64,000 bases of DNA from WHSW01 sp963722175 (GCA_963722175.1 CAVRKA010000005.1:62001-126000), one strand, 5' to 3'; numbered from the stretch's first letter, positions 18,465 to 27,025 are shown. Numbers and translations are program-made. Notes: generated by a model from the letters alone, not told the origin.

Positions 18465-19295
18465 ATGACCACCACGACGATCCCCTCGCCCCCCGAGCTG
18501 GAGACCCTCTCGATCGAGATCGACGGCGAGATCGGCACCCTGACGCTCGATCGCCCGGACTCGCTGAACGCGATGAGCCCGGAGATGATCTTCGAGCTCA
18601 CGGTCGCGTCCGGATGGCTCGCCGACCAGGCGCCGCTGCGCGGCCTGATCGTCACCGGCGCCGGCGAGCGCGCGTTCTCCTCCGGCGGCGACGTGAACTG
18701 GTTCAAGGGCGGCGTCGACGATCCCGAGATGGACCTGCCGTCCAACGTGCGCCGCGGCGCCGAGGTGCTGCACCAGGCGATCGTCGACTTCCGCCGCATC
18801 CCCTATCCAGTGATCGGCGCGGTCAACGGGGTCGCCGCCGGCGCGGGGTTCTCGCTGGCGCTGATGTGCGACATCCGGATCGCCTCGGCCGATGCCGCCT
18901 TCGTCTGCGCTTACGGGCGGATCGGGGCCTCGCCGGACGGCGGGATGACCTACTTCCTGCCCCGGGTCGTCGGTCCGGCGAAGGCGCTCGAGCTGCTGCT
19001 CAACGACCCGCTGCTGTCGGCCGACGACGCGCTCGAGCTGGGGATCGTCTCCAAGGTCGTGCCCGCGGACGACCTGATCGCCGAAGCGCGGGCGAAGGCC
19101 GAGAAGCTGGCCGCAAAGGCCCCGCACTACGTGCGGATGGCGAAGCTGCTGATCGGCGAGAGCCTGGACAACTCGCTCACCGAGCATCTGCAGGTCGAGC
19201 GCCACGGAATCGCCGACTCGATGGGCACCGAGGACCTGCGCGAGGGCGTGACCGCGTTCTTCGAGGGCCGCGAGGCCACGTTCACCGGACGCTAG
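18465..19295 (+). CDS. Enoyl-CoA hydratase/isomerase family (crotonase-fold) protein
   Basis: A 276-aa crotonase-fold protein acting on an acyl-CoA. The oxyanion-hole segments AFSSGGD (~67-73) and NGVAAGAGFSLAL (~122-134) are present. The two catalytic Glu of true hydratases are not: Ser replaces the first after GAGF, and YGRIGASPDGG has an Asp instead. SPDGG is typical of isomerase-type members (PaaG-like), so isomerase or another lyase activity is likelier than hydration. AGGAG 6 nt upstream supports the ATG at 18465. It stands near a MaoC dehydratase, suggesting acyl-CoA metabolism nearby. Confidence 0.85.
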   Translation: MTTTTIPSPPELETLSIEIDGEIGTLTLDRPDSLNAMSPEMIFELTVASGWLADQAPLRGLIVTGAGERAFSSGGDVNWFKGGVDDPEMDLPSNVRRGAEVLHQAIVDFRRIPYPVIGAVNGVAAGAGFSLALMCDIRIASADAAFVCAYGRIGASPDGGMTYFLPRVVGPAKALELLLNDPLLSADDALELGIVSKVVPADDLIAEARAKAEKLAAKAPHYVRMAKLLIGESLDNSLTEHLQVERHGIADSMGTEDLREGVTAFFEGREATFTGR

Positions 19296-19340
19296 CCCTC
19301 GCGTAGAGTGACGATGGACTCCGAGCGAAAGGTTTCGAGG

Positions 19341-19769
19341 ATGCGCAAGCTTGCACTGGTGATCTCCGTTCTGGCCCTTGCCGCCGTCGGCCTCGCCGCC
19401 TGTGGCGGCGACGACGAGACGACCAGCGCCTCCGAGACGACGACGCCCACCGCGGCCGACACCGGCGGGACGGGCGGCACCGGCGGCACGATCGCCGTCG
19501 AGGCCGACCCCGACGGCGCGCTCGCCTACACCGAGACCGAGCTCACGGCCTCGGCCGGCAGCAACACGATCGACTTCAACAATCCCGCCGGGCTCGAGCA
19601 CGACGTCAGGATCGAGGACGCGGACGGCAACGACATCGGCGGGACCGACACGGTCAGCGGCGGCACGACCACGGGGACCGTCGAGCTCGAGCCGGGGACC
19701 TACACGTACTTCTGCTCGGTCGACGGCCACGCCGACGCCGGCATGGAAGGCACGCTGACGGTCAACTGA
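19341..19769 (+). CDS. Cupredoxin (plastocyanin-like) lipoprotein
   Basis: A 142-aa secreted blue-copper protein. The signal peptide ends in lipobox LAAC (Cys21), then a Thr/Gly-rich linker, then a cupredoxin domain. The copper ligands are readable: His in LEHDV, then Cys, His and Met in FCSVDGHADAGM (spacing C-x4-H-x4-M), as in plastocyanin/halocyanin. It probably shuttles electrons outside the membrane; the partner is unknown. The ATG at 19341 follows AAAGG (19328-19332) by 8 nt; an ATG at 19314 with TAGAGT nearby is an alternative start that would lengthen the signal peptide. Confidence 0.88.
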   Translation: MRKLALVISVLALAAVGLAACGGDDETTSASETTTPTAADTGGTGGTGGTIAVEADPDGALAYTETELTASAGSNTIDFNNPAGLEHDVRIEDADGNDIGGTDTVSGGTTTGTVELEPGTYTYFCSVDGHADAGMEGTLTVN

Positions 19770-19791
19770 ACGCGGTCGGCGCGGGCCGCGT
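19770..19791. terminator. Hairpin between convergent cupredoxin and MaoC genes
   Basis: ACGCGG (19770-19775) pairs with CCGCGT (19786-19791), just after the cupredoxin stop and before the MaoC stop. Confidence 0.4.
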
Positions 19792-19792
19792 C

Positions 19793-20260
19793 CTACTCGC
19801 GCAGGGCGCGGCCGACCGACTCGGCGACGCAAACCGGCTTCTCGCCGCCCTCGCGCTCGAGGATGAACTTGGTCGCGACCTGGACCCAGCCGTCGCCGAG
19901 CTCGTCGACCGACTGGATCTCGGCGGTCGCGCGGACCTTGGAGCCGGCCGGCACGGGAGCCGGGAAGCGGACCTTGTTCCAGCCGTAGTTGATCCCCATC
20001 TTCACGCCCTCCTGGCTGATCAGCTGCAGGCGCAGGCCGTCGATCAGCGACAGGGTCAGGTTGCCGTGGGCGACCGTGGTCCCGAAAGGGCTCTCACGCT
20101 CGGCGCGCTCGACGTCGACGTGAATCCACTGGTCGTCGCGGGAGACCTCGGCGAACTTGTTGATGTCCTCCTGGCTGACCTCGACCCAGTCGGAGGGGCC
20201 GATCGGCTTCCCGATCAGCTCCTTGAGCTCGTCGATCCCGGAAATCGTCAAAGGTGGCAT
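19793..20260 (-). CDS. MaoC-like dehydratase (R-specific enoyl-CoA hydratase type)
   Basis: A 155-aa single hot-dog-domain protein, close in layout to NodN and the R-hydratases. The catalytic Asp/His segment is DDQWIHVD (~42-49), followed by FGTTVAHGNLTLSL (~60-73), the hydratase-2 motif. FPAPVPAGSKVRA is the conserved strand that closes the fold. It would hydrate enoyl-CoA or a related thioester; the exact substrate is unknown. Start ATG at 20260 has TACGCT 6 nt upstream. Convergent with the cupredoxin gene and 19 bp downstream of the TadG-like gene on the same strand. Confidence 0.88.
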   Translation of the reverse strand: MPPLTISGIDELKELIGKPIGPSDWVEVSQEDINKFAEVSRDDQWIHVDVERAERESPFGTTVAHGNLTLSLIDGLRLQLISQEGVKMGINYGWNKVRFPAPVPAGSKVRATAEIQSVDELGDGWVQVATKFILEREGGEKPVCVAESVGRALRE

Positions 20261-20266
20261 GGCGGC

Positions 20267-20272
20267 AGCGTA
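20267..20272 (-). promoter_or_regulatory. -10 element (TANNNT) for the MaoC gene, leaderless start
   Basis: TACGCT on the minus strand ends 6 nt before the ATG at 20260. Confidence 0.5.
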
Positions 20273-20278
20273 CGAAAC

Positions 20279-22261
20279 TCAGTCGACCAGCCGCACCTCG
20301 AGCAGCGGCTCTCCGGCTCCGGCGACGGCCGCTCCGGCGCCGTCGATCAGCCCCAGGATGCGGGCGACGTAGGCCTGGGTCTCGGGGATCGCCGGCACGC
20401 AGCCGCAGGGGGCGACCGCGCCGGGGCCGGCGTTGTAGGCGGCCAGCGCCAGCGAGGCGTCCCCGAACTGACCCAGCAGGTCGGACATCAGATGCGCCTG
20501 AGCGTCGATCGCCAACGCGGCGTCGAACGGGTCATCGAGCCCGTACATCGCCGCCGTCCCCGGCATGAACTGGGCGATCCCGGCGGCGCCGGCCGGCGAG
20601 ACCGCGAACGGATTGAAGTTCGATTCGGCCATCAGCTGCGCGGCGAGGAGGGTTCCCGAGACGTTCCAGCGCTGCGCGGCGGCCGCGATCGCGTCGCGGA
20701 AGCGCGCCGGGACGAACGCCGGCAGCGCGGCACCGCCGACGCCGCCGTCGCCGGCTCCGCCGAACCGCCCGGAGCCGTCGCCCGCATCGCCCGCGGCCGT
20801 GCACGGCGCCGGACCTTCGGTGAAGCCGTAGTGCCAGGCCTCCCACCAGTAGCGCTGCAGGAAGCCGAACCGCCCAGCGTTCGCCGCCAGCCAGCCGTAG
20901 GCGGCGGGCGAGCCGAGGTCGAGCTCGGTCGCGCAGCGGTGAAGCGAGGTGCCGGGCGGCGCGACCCAGCGCGGATCCGGGTTCTCGGCCCAGAGCTCCG
21001 CCTGCTCGGCGTCGGAGCGAAAGCCGTCGTTGATCAGGAGCGAGATCCCGTCGGCGCGTGCCGCGGCGGCCATCCGGTCGAAAGCCGCCGCGACGTCGGG
21101 GCGCATCCCCTCGCCCTGGCGGTACACGAGCGGCCCCGAATAGCCGCCCCCGCCGGCGATCGTCGGCGCCGGCTCACCCGTGATCGCACTCGCGGGCACC
21201 GCCTCGGCCTCGGCGTGAGCCGTGACCGGGAGGTGCGGCAAGGAGCCCGGCGTGTCGAGCTCGGCGCCGATCTCGGCCCGGACCCGCAGAGGAGCGAACG
21301 AGTCGCGGTCCGGGAACTCGATCCGCACCCGTCCGTCGCCGACGCCGTTTCGGCTGGCGGCCTCGGCCCCCGCCTCCCCCGCCCGCTCGAGGTACTCGTC
21401 CTTGTCCAGATGCGCCGAGTTCGCCGAGCCGTCGGGGCGCCGAGCCGGGACGAAGAGCCGCTCGAAGTCGTCTCGCATCGATCGCGCCGCGGAAAGCGCA
21501 ACGAGGTCGGCGGCCCGCTGCGCGCGGGACTTCCCGGTCACGGCGCCCCCGAACGCCGCCAGCGCCAAAGTCGCGAAGACCAGCGCCAGGATCCCGCCGA
21601 GCACCAAGGGCAGCGCCTGGCCGGCCTCTGCCGCGAGCCGGGGAGCGGCCTGCTGAGGTCCCGATCTCACTCCGAGCAGCCCACGCGCCAGCCGGGCGCA
21701 GCGACCCGAGGCGTCGCCGCCCGGCTCGATCCCGGCCAGCGCGCGCCGGCTTCCCACCCGCCCGAGTCCGCGCGACGCGATCCGCACCCGCAGGCCCGTC
21801 TCGCGTAGCTCGATCGCCGCCAGCGCGGCAAGCGAGCGCTGCGCCGGCAGCTCGGCGCGCAACAGGACGGCGCCGGGACCGAGGCGTTCGCGGCCTTCCG
21901 TCAGCAGCGCCGCCGGGAGACTGACGACTGCGGTTCGGGCGGAGGCCGCGACGCGCAGCGCCTCGCCGAGCGCCTCCGGCCAGCCGGGCTCGGCCGCGAT
22001 CCTCAGCCAGGCGAGCCGGCCGCGCGCCGCGCACTCGAAGCCCGCCTCGCGGAGCCGGCCCTCGAGCTCCCGAGCCGCCGCGGCCGCGAGCATCGTGGGA
22101 CCGCGAGCCCGGCCACCACCGACCTCGACCAGGAGCACCGCTCCGTTCCGCGCCCGATCCTCAGCGGCGGCGAGGCGGCCGATCGCGACCGCGCAGCCGG
22201 CCGCCAGCGCGAGACCCCCACCGGCGCCGGGAAGCTCGCTGACGAGGACGGGGGCGGTCAT
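20279..22261 (-). CDS. TadG-like membrane protein fused to VanY peptidase and SLT lytic transglycosylase domains
   Basis: A 660-aa multidomain protein. Residues 1 to about 205 are an Ala/Arg/Leu-rich region without a recognisable motif. About 210-260 has a TadE/TadG-type segment (AGQALPLVLGGILALVF, then KSRAQRAADLVALSAAR). About 375-490 is a VanY D-Ala-D-Ala carboxypeptidase: SLHRCATELDLG carries zinc His and Asp, and WEAWHYGF the last ligand. About 520-650 is an SLT lysozyme-like domain: MAESNFNPFAVS with catalytic Glu, GIAQFMPGTA and ALAAYNAG. It probably opens and trims peptidoglycan around a pilus or secretion apparatus. The ATG at 22261 overlaps the upstream TadE stop by 4 bp. Confidence 0.85.
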   Translation of the reverse strand: MTAPVLVSELPGAGGGLALAAGCAVAIGRLAAAEDRARNGAVLLVEVGGGRARGPTMLAAAAARELEGRLREAGFECAARGRLAWLRIAAEPGWPEALGEALRVAASARTAVVSLPAALLTEGRERLGPGAVLLRAELPAQRSLAALAAIELRETGLRVRIASRGLGRVGSRRALAGIEPGGDASGRCARLARGLLGVRSGPQQAAPRLAAEAGQALPLVLGGILALVFATLALAAFGGAVTGKSRAQRAADLVALSAARSMRDDFERLFVPARRPDGSANSAHLDKDEYLERAGEAGAEAASRNGVGDGRVRIEFPDRDSFAPLRVRAEIGAELDTPGSLPHLPVTAHAEAEAVPASAITGEPAPTIAGGGGYSGPLVYRQGEGMRPDVAAAFDRMAAAARADGISLLINDGFRSDAEQAELWAENPDPRWVAPPGTSLHRCATELDLGSPAAYGWLAANAGRFGFLQRYWWEAWHYGFTEGPAPCTAAGDAGDGSGRFGGAGDGGVGGAALPAFVPARFRDAIAAAAQRWNVSGTLLAAQLMAESNFNPFAVSPAGAAGIAQFMPGTAAMYGLDDPFDAALAIDAQAHLMSDLLGQFGDASLALAAYNAGPGAVAPCGCVPAIPETQAYVARILGLIDGAGAAVAGAGEPLLEVRLVD

Positions 22262-22602
22262 CGACTCCCGCCGCCCGCGGGTCGCCGGATCCACGCCGCC
22301 GAGCTGACCTCCAGCGCGCGCCCGATCGCCGCCAGCGGCGACGGTGGGCGCACCCGTACGGTCACCCGGCCGCCGTCGCGCTCGACCTCGACCCGTTCGT
22401 CGGCCCAGCCCGGCAGCGCCGCCTCGACTGCGGGTTCAGGCGGCAGATCCGAGGCGAGCGCGACCGCCCCCGCCTCCGCGGCGCCGTCGGCGAGCGTCAC
22501 CGCGTACCCGGCCGCGAGCAGCTGCAGGCAGAGGACGCCGGCGATCACGACCAGCGGCACGGTCGCGAGCAGCTCGATCGAGGCCTGGCCACGGTCGCTC
22601 AT
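22258..22602 (-). CDS. TadE-like pilus/secretion membrane protein (second copy)
   Basis: A 114-aa protein with the TadE layout: short polar start, RGQASIELLATVPLVVIAG (4-22) with the conserved Glu at +5 of the hydrophobic segment, one transmembrane helix to about residue 35, then a small beta-rich domain outside. TadE-type minor pseudopilins are inserted by the Tad (Flp) machinery. It overlaps its neighbours by 4 bp on both sides, so all three genes are translated as a unit. No TadA ATPase or TadB/C is visible in the window. Confidence 0.82.
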   Translation of the reverse strand: MSDRGQASIELLATVPLVVIAGVLCLQLLAAGYAVTLADGAAEAGAVALASDLPPEPAVEAALPGWADERVEVERDGGRVTVRVRPPSPLAAIGRALEVSSAAWIRRPAGGGSR

Positions 22603-22940
22603 GGCCCCGCTCCCGGATCGAGGTCGGTCGCGGCGCTGACCGGAATCGCCGCGACGCCGGGCAGCAGGGCGGGCGCCTCGACGCTGACCTCGACCGGTCC
22701 CGCCCCGTCGACCTCGGCGTCGCGCTCGAGCCAGCCGGGAAGCGCGCTGCGCGCCGCCGCCTCGGCGTCGCCTCCGACCTCGGCTGCGCGGGCGCCGGCC
22801 CGCGCAGCGTCGCCGGCGGTCCAAAGCGCGTACCCGGCGACGGCGAGCTGCGCGACCGCCGCCACCAGGGCAGCGAGCAGTGGCACGACCACGACCAGCT
22901 CGGCCGCCGCCTGTCCGTCCTCGTTCGCTGCCGGAGGCAT
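22599..22940 (-). CDS. TadE-like pilus/secretion membrane protein (first copy)
   Basis: A 113-aa protein with the same plan as the next gene: EDGQAAAELVVVVPLLAALV (7-26) with the conserved Glu14, one transmembrane helix to about 42, then a short extracellular domain (VEVSVEAPALLPG). It heads the three-gene operon. The ATG at 22940 has TAGCGT 6 nt upstream and no Shine-Dalgarno, suggesting leaderless initiation. Sequence similarity with the second copy is weak outside the N-terminal motif, so this is an old duplication or convergent use of the fold. Confidence 0.82.
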   Translation of the reverse strand: MPPAANEDGQAAAELVVVVPLLAALVAAVAQLAVAGYALWTAGDAARAGARAAEVGGDAEAAARSALPGWLERDAEVDGAGPVEVSVEAPALLPGVAAIPVSAATDLDPGAGP

Positions 22941-22946
22941 GCGCCG

Positions 22947-22952
22947 ACGCTA
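22947..22952 (-). promoter_or_regulatory. -10 element (TANNNT) for the tadE-tadE-tadG operon, leaderless start
   Basis: TAGCGT on the minus strand ends 6 nt before the ATG at 22940. Confidence 0.5.
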
Positions 22953-23023
22953 AGTGGCGCCAGGCGACGTGTGGGCACGCGATCGTGCCGAGTCAGTGCC
23001 TGGAGGGTCTTACGTGTACTAAC

Positions 23024-23377
23024 TCAGTAGCTCGCCCGCGTGTCGCCCCAGACCTTGATCAGGCTGATCACGGCGAAGGCGATCACGGCGAGCCAGACGA
23101 GCAGGCCGGCGCCGGTCTCGGTCAGCTTGCTGGCGCCGGCGATCATCAGCACGATCGCGCCCAGCGAGGCGACGACGAGTGCCCGCTGGCCGTCGGTCAG
23201 GCCGAAGTAGTCGAGCCGGTACTGGCGGTAGAGCTGGTAGCCGGCGGCGCCGATCAGGGCGAGGAAGACGATCGAGATCAGTGCCAGGATCGCGTCGGCG
23301 GCGTTGCCGCCGCCCGGAACGAGGTCGACGATCAGCGCGAGGACGGCGATGATCGCGATGTTGCGGACGGTGCGCAC
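23024..23377 (-). CDS. Small integral membrane protein, unknown function
   Basis: A 117-aa protein with three or four hydrophobic segments (about 6-22, 28-50, 64-84 and 90-108) and a short charged loop, YRQYRLDYFGL, between them. No enzyme or transporter motif is visible and I do not recognise the family. The GTG at 23377 has TACGCT 6 nt upstream, placing a promoter in the 25-bp gap after the larger membrane protein gene, so it may be expressed separately. Confidence 0.7.
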   Translation of the reverse strand: MRTVRNIAIIAVLALIVDLVPGGGNAADAILALISIVFLALIGAAGYQLYRQYRLDYFGLTDGQRALVVASLGAIVLMIAGASKLTETGAGLLVWLAVIAFAVISLIKVWGDTRASY

Positions 23378-23383
23378 GGTGAA

Positions 23384-23389
23384 AGCGTA
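23384..23389 (-). promoter_or_regulatory. -10 element (TANNNT) for the small membrane protein, leaderless start
   Basis: TACGCT on the minus strand ends 6 nt before the GTG at 23377. Confidence 0.45.
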
Positions 23390-23402
23390 GTGGTCGGTCG
23401 AA

Positions 23403-25016
23403 TCAGCCGTCCGCGCCCGTGGAGCAGGCCCGGGCCGGCGCCTCGGAGGTGACCGCGAGCGTCCATGGAACGTCCGAGCCGTCGGCGGGGATCCGAATCT
23501 CGGCCGGCGATCCCGCCACGATCTCGCCGAGGTCGATCGGGAACGACACCGCGGAGTAACGGCGCAGCGCCAGCGCGGTCAGGGCGCGCGGCGCCACCAC
23601 CACCGCGCCGCCCGGGACGAGCTCGACGGTCGACGGCGCTCCGGGCGGCACGACGACGCACCCCCGGGTCGCCGGCCGCCCCGCCTCCGTCGCCCGCAGG
23701 CCGTAGAGCTCCGCGAACGTCGAGTCGACGGTGTTCTTCACCGGCTCCTCCTCCGCCGCGAGCGTCTCGGTGTCGAGCGCGGGCGAGCCGTACTCCTCGA
23801 CGGCCTCGAGGTAGGGGCCGAGGGTGACTCCCAGGATCGGCTCCGCGGCCGGATCCGCGGCCGGGCCCGCGACCTCTGCCGCCGCGAGCCGCGTGCGGGT
23901 GATGTCGGCGTTGACCTCGAGGAAGTTGTGGGGTTCATCGAACGCTCGCACGTTCCCGACCAGGGCCAGGCCCGAGATCGCCAGCGCGACCGCGATCCCG
24001 GCGCGCCCGGGCCGCGACCCGCGCCAGAGCTCGGCGGCGATCAGGATCGCGAACACCGCTCCCAGGTACTGGTAGCGGCCGTTGGTCGGCGTGCGCCCGA
24101 CGCCGCCCGCCACCGCGGTCATCGCCCAGAAGGCGATCCCGGTCCCGAGCACGGTCGCGAGCGATGCGCTGACGGCGCGCAGCCGCCACAGCCGCCAGGC
24201 GACGAGGGCGATCGCGACCACCAGCAGGGGACGTCCCCAGCGCAACGGGTCGATCGGGAAGCCGTCGAAGTTGACGACGAGTCCCAGGAGCGAGGAGATC
24301 GAGGACGCGAAGCCGTTGAGGACGAAGATCGGGGAGTGCAGGATCTGCCCGAGGGTGAGCTCGTCCTTCGGGTCGAAGCCCCAGCCCCACCGCCAGGCCA
24401 CATACAGCACGATCGGAATCACGAAGATGTAGGCCCGCTGCCAGCGGTCGGGACGCCGCAGAACCCCGGCGGCAACGCCGACGGTGAACGCGAGCCCGGG
24501 ACTGTGAGTGGCGATCGAGGCGACCAGCAACGCGCACGCGAGCCGGTCGCCGCGCCGGTCGTCGCGGTCGAGGGCCAGCAGCGCGCCGAGCCCGAAAGCC
24601 ATCGACCCCATCAGGGTGATCTGGAACGACCACAGGAAGTTGAAGGCGCTGGAGCCGAGCAGCAGCAGCGGCGCCGTCGCGGCGAGCGCGAGCCAGTCGC
24701 CGACCCGCCGGCGGACCCAGACGAAGACCAGGACGGCGTCGACGATCACCACGGCGGCCAGCACCACCTGGAACGGCTGCTGCGACTCCAGCCCGAACGT
24801 GGTCAGCAGCAGCTTGTAGACGACGATCGGGATGAGCGACAGGTGCTCGTTGTGCGGGATCAGGAGGGCGTCCGCGGTCCACTCGCGCCGGTCGGTGATG
24901 ACCTCCCACTCGTCGTAGAAGAACGTGAGCGGGTGCGCGAGGACGAGGAGGACGACGAAGGCGGCCGCCGCGAGCCCGGCGAACATGAGCGCCGGGACTC
25001 GGCGCTCGGACGTCAC
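23403..25016 (-). CDS. Polytopic membrane protein, probable GT-C glycosyltransferase
   Basis: A 537-aa protein with about ten transmembrane segments in the first 400 residues and a soluble C-terminal domain of about 130 residues. The first extracytoplasmic loop contains FFYDEWEVITDR (~28-39); an acidic pair there is the catalytic feature of GT-C enzymes that use lipid-phosphate sugars. The rest of the fold (repeated aromatic-rich helices, PTNGRYQYLGAV) fits that class. It overlaps the upstream 79-aa gene by 4 bp (GTGA) and follows phosphate-transport genes and wecB, so a role in surface glycan assembly is plausible. Donor and acceptor are unknown. Confidence 0.72.
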   Translation of the reverse strand: MTSERRVPALMFAGLAAAAFVVLLVLAHPLTFFYDEWEVITDRREWTADALLIPHNEHLSLIPIVVYKLLLTTFGLESQQPFQVVLAAVVIVDAVLVFVWVRRRVGDWLALAATAPLLLLGSSAFNFLWSFQITLMGSMAFGLGALLALDRDDRRGDRLACALLVASIATHSPGLAFTVGVAAGVLRRPDRWQRAYIFVIPIVLYVAWRWGWGFDPKDELTLGQILHSPIFVLNGFASSISSLLGLVVNFDGFPIDPLRWGRPLLVVAIALVAWRLWRLRAVSASLATVLGTGIAFWAMTAVAGGVGRTPTNGRYQYLGAVFAILIAAELWRGSRPGRAGIAVALAISGLALVGNVRAFDEPHNFLEVNADITRTRLAAAEVAGPAADPAAEPILGVTLGPYLEAVEEYGSPALDTETLAAEEEPVKNTVDSTFAELYGLRATEAGRPATRGCVVVPPGAPSTVELVPGGAVVVAPRALTALALRRYSAVSFPIDLGEIVAGSPAEIRIPADGSDVPWTLAVTSEAPARACSTGADG

Positions 25017-25252
25017 TTGCTCGTCATCACGATCACGCCGACGACGATCGCCGCCACCGTGGCCAGCAGCCCGAGAGCCGTCAGCGCTCCGAAGACGACC
25101 GCCTGAACCCCGTGCCCGTCCCGGTTCGCCTCCGAGAACCTCGTCGCGCCGAGGATCGCGAGCGAGAAGACGATCGTCGTCCCGACCCCGGCGGCGAACG
25201 CGGCGACGATCGTCTGCCAGAGCGCCTCGGTGTCGACGATCGTCGCGATCAT
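25013..25252 (-). CDS. Two-helix membrane protein, unknown function
   Basis: A 79-aa protein with two clear transmembrane helices (about 13-33 and 51-75) and a short polar loop containing RFSEANRDGHG. It overlaps the Pit transporter gene upstream and the GT-C-like gene downstream by 4 bp each, so it is a genuine, translationally coupled member of the operon. No known motif; it could be an accessory subunit of either neighbour. Confidence 0.72.
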   Translation of the reverse strand: MIATIVDTEALWQTIVAAFAAGVGTTIVFSLAILGATRFSEANRDGHGVQAVVFGALTALGLLATVAAIVVGVIVMTSK

Positions 25253-26346
25253 GCCGCCACCGGCTCGACCTGCCGCAGCCGGCGGGCAAAGGCAAGCGCT
25301 GCCAGCCCGATCCCGATCGCCGAGACCACGACCGGGCCGACCGCGCCCGGGAAGATTTCGACGAACCCGTAGGTGAGCGCGCCGATCGCCGCCGCCGCCG
25401 GCAGGGTCAGCAGCCAGGCGGTGACGATGTCGCCCGCAACCCCCCAGCGAACCGCCGAGAGCCGTTTGCCCGCCCCCGCCCCCATCACGCCGCCTGCGAT
25501 CACCTGCGTGGTCGAGAGCGGGTAGCCGAAGTGCGATGAGGCGAGGATCACGGCCGCCCCGGCGCCCTGGGCGGAGAACCCCTGGGCCGAGTCCATCTTG
25601 ATGATCCTCGTCCCCATCGTCCTGATGATCCGCCAACCGCCGGTGTAGGTGCCGAGCGCGATCGCCGAGGCCGCCGAGACCACGACCCAGGTCGGGACCT
25701 CGAAGTTCTCCGAGGAGAGGTTGCCGTTCGCGACCAGCGCGAGGGTGATGACACCCATCGTCTTCTGCGCGTCGTTGGTGCCGTGCGCGAGCGCCAGCAA
25801 CCCCCCGGAGAGGACCTGGCCGAAGCGAAAGCCTCGCGTCACCGGACCGGGCCGCTGCCGTCCGAGGATCCGGTAGCAGGCGACGATCCCGATCCCGCCG
25901 ACCACGAACGCGAGCACCGGCGCGATCACCGCCGGGATCAGAACCTTGCCGAGGATGCCCTCGCCGAAGATCGCGTCGGCGCCGGCGGCGACGAACGTCG
26001 CCCCCACCACCCCTCCGATCAGGGCGTGCGAGCTCGAGGACGGCAGCCCGAAGTACCAGGTGATCAGGTTCCATGTGATCGCCCCGATCAGGCCGGCGAA
26101 GATCACCGTGGTCGTGATCGCGCCGGCGTCGACGACGTCGTTGGCGACCGTCGCCGCGACGGCGAGCGAGATGAAGGCGCCGGCGAAGTTGAGGACCGCC
26201 GCGTAGGTGACCGCGACCCGGGGCGGCATCGCCCGAGTCGAGATCGAGGTCGCGACGACGTTCGCGGTGTCGTGGAAGCCGTTGGTGAAGTCGAAGGCGA
26301 GCGCCGTGGCGACGACGATGCCCAGGATCAGATCGGACTCACTCAC
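25249..26346 (-). CDS. pit: PiT-family inorganic phosphate transporter
   Basis: A 365-aa low-affinity phosphate:cation symporter. The inverted-repeat signatures are both present: FDFTNGFHDTANVVATSIS near the N-terminus (~19-37) and LALAHGTNDAQKTMGV (~186-201), together with SSSHALIGGVVG and YPLSTTQVIAGGVMG. About ten transmembrane segments. It follows a DUF47 gene by 48 bp, the standard pairing in which the DUF47 protein regulates or assists Pit. Confidence 0.94.
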   Translation of the reverse strand: MSESDLILGIVVATALAFDFTNGFHDTANVVATSISTRAMPPRVAVTYAAVLNFAGAFISLAVAATVANDVVDAGAITTTVIFAGLIGAITWNLITWYFGLPSSSSHALIGGVVGATFVAAGADAIFGEGILGKVLIPAVIAPVLAFVVGGIGIVACYRILGRQRPGPVTRGFRFGQVLSGGLLALAHGTNDAQKTMGVITLALVANGNLSSENFEVPTWVVVSAASAIALGTYTGGWRIIRTMGTRIIKMDSAQGFSAQGAGAAVILASSHFGYPLSTTQVIAGGVMGAGAGKRLSAVRWGVAGDIVTAWLLTLPAAAAIGALTYGFVEIFPGAVGPVVVSAIGIGLAALAFARRLRQVEPVAA

Positions 26347-26394
26347 CGGCGAAATGCTCCGCTTCGCGTCCGCTTTCGCCGGGCCACCGAGGCA

Positions 26395-27015
26395 TTAGGC
26401 GTTCTTGATCACGATGCCTTCGAGGATGTGGGCCGCCGTCTCGGTGGCGTCGACCGCCCGCTCGAGGCGCAGGAAGATGTCCCGCCAGCGGATCACGAAC
26501 ATCGGGTCGATCCCGTTCGCGAACAGCGAGGCGACCGCGTCGCGGTACAGCCTGTCGCCCTCGTTCTCGAGCCGGTGGATCTCGATCCAGTACGCGTCGA
26601 GGTCCTTGAATCCGCGCAGATGCTCGAGCGCCAGCGCCAGCTGCTCGCACGACTTGACGAGCACATCGGCCATCGCCAGCGACTGCTCCATCGGCGCCTC
26701 GATCCGGTAGAGGCCCATGAAGTCGGCGGTCTCCTCGGTGTAGTCGACGATGTCGTCGAGCTGTGTCGCGAGCCCGTAGATGTCCCCTCCGTCGATCGGG
26801 GTGACGAAGGTCGTGTTGACGCGCTGCACGATCTCGTGGGTGATCTTGTCGCCCTCCTGCTCGGCGAGCAGGATCTCGCGCGCGAGGCCGCTCGAGTCGG
26901 GCCAGCCCTCGAGCATCTGCTTCAGCAACACGGCCGCGTGCACGGTGTTCTGCCCGGCGCGATTGAAGAGGTCGAAGAAGACGCGGTCGCGCGGGACGAG
27001 CGAGGGCAGTTTCAC
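26395..27015 (-). CDS. DUF47 family (PhoU-like) phosphate transport regulator
   Basis: A 206-aa, mostly alpha-helical cytoplasmic protein of the DUF47/YkaA family, related in fold to PhoU and usually encoded with Pit transporters. The start LPSLVPRDRVFFDLFNRAG matches the family's usual beginning, and ILLAEQEGDKITHEI and HRLENEGDRLYRDAV hold the acidic metal-cluster residues seen in PhoU-type helices. The GTG at 27015 is preferred over the GTG at 27054, which would overlap wecB by 29 bp and add residues absent in relatives. Confidence 0.9.
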   Translation of the reverse strand: MKLPSLVPRDRVFFDLFNRAGQNTVHAAVLLKQMLEGWPDSSGLAREILLAEQEGDKITHEIVQRVNTTFVTPIDGGDIYGLATQLDDIVDYTEETADFMGLYRIEAPMEQSLAMADVLVKSCEQLALALEHLRGFKDLDAYWIEIHRLENEGDRLYRDAVASLFANGIDPMFVIRWRDIFLRLERAVDATETAAHILEGIVIKNA

Positions 27016-27025
27016 GGGCGCGAAT

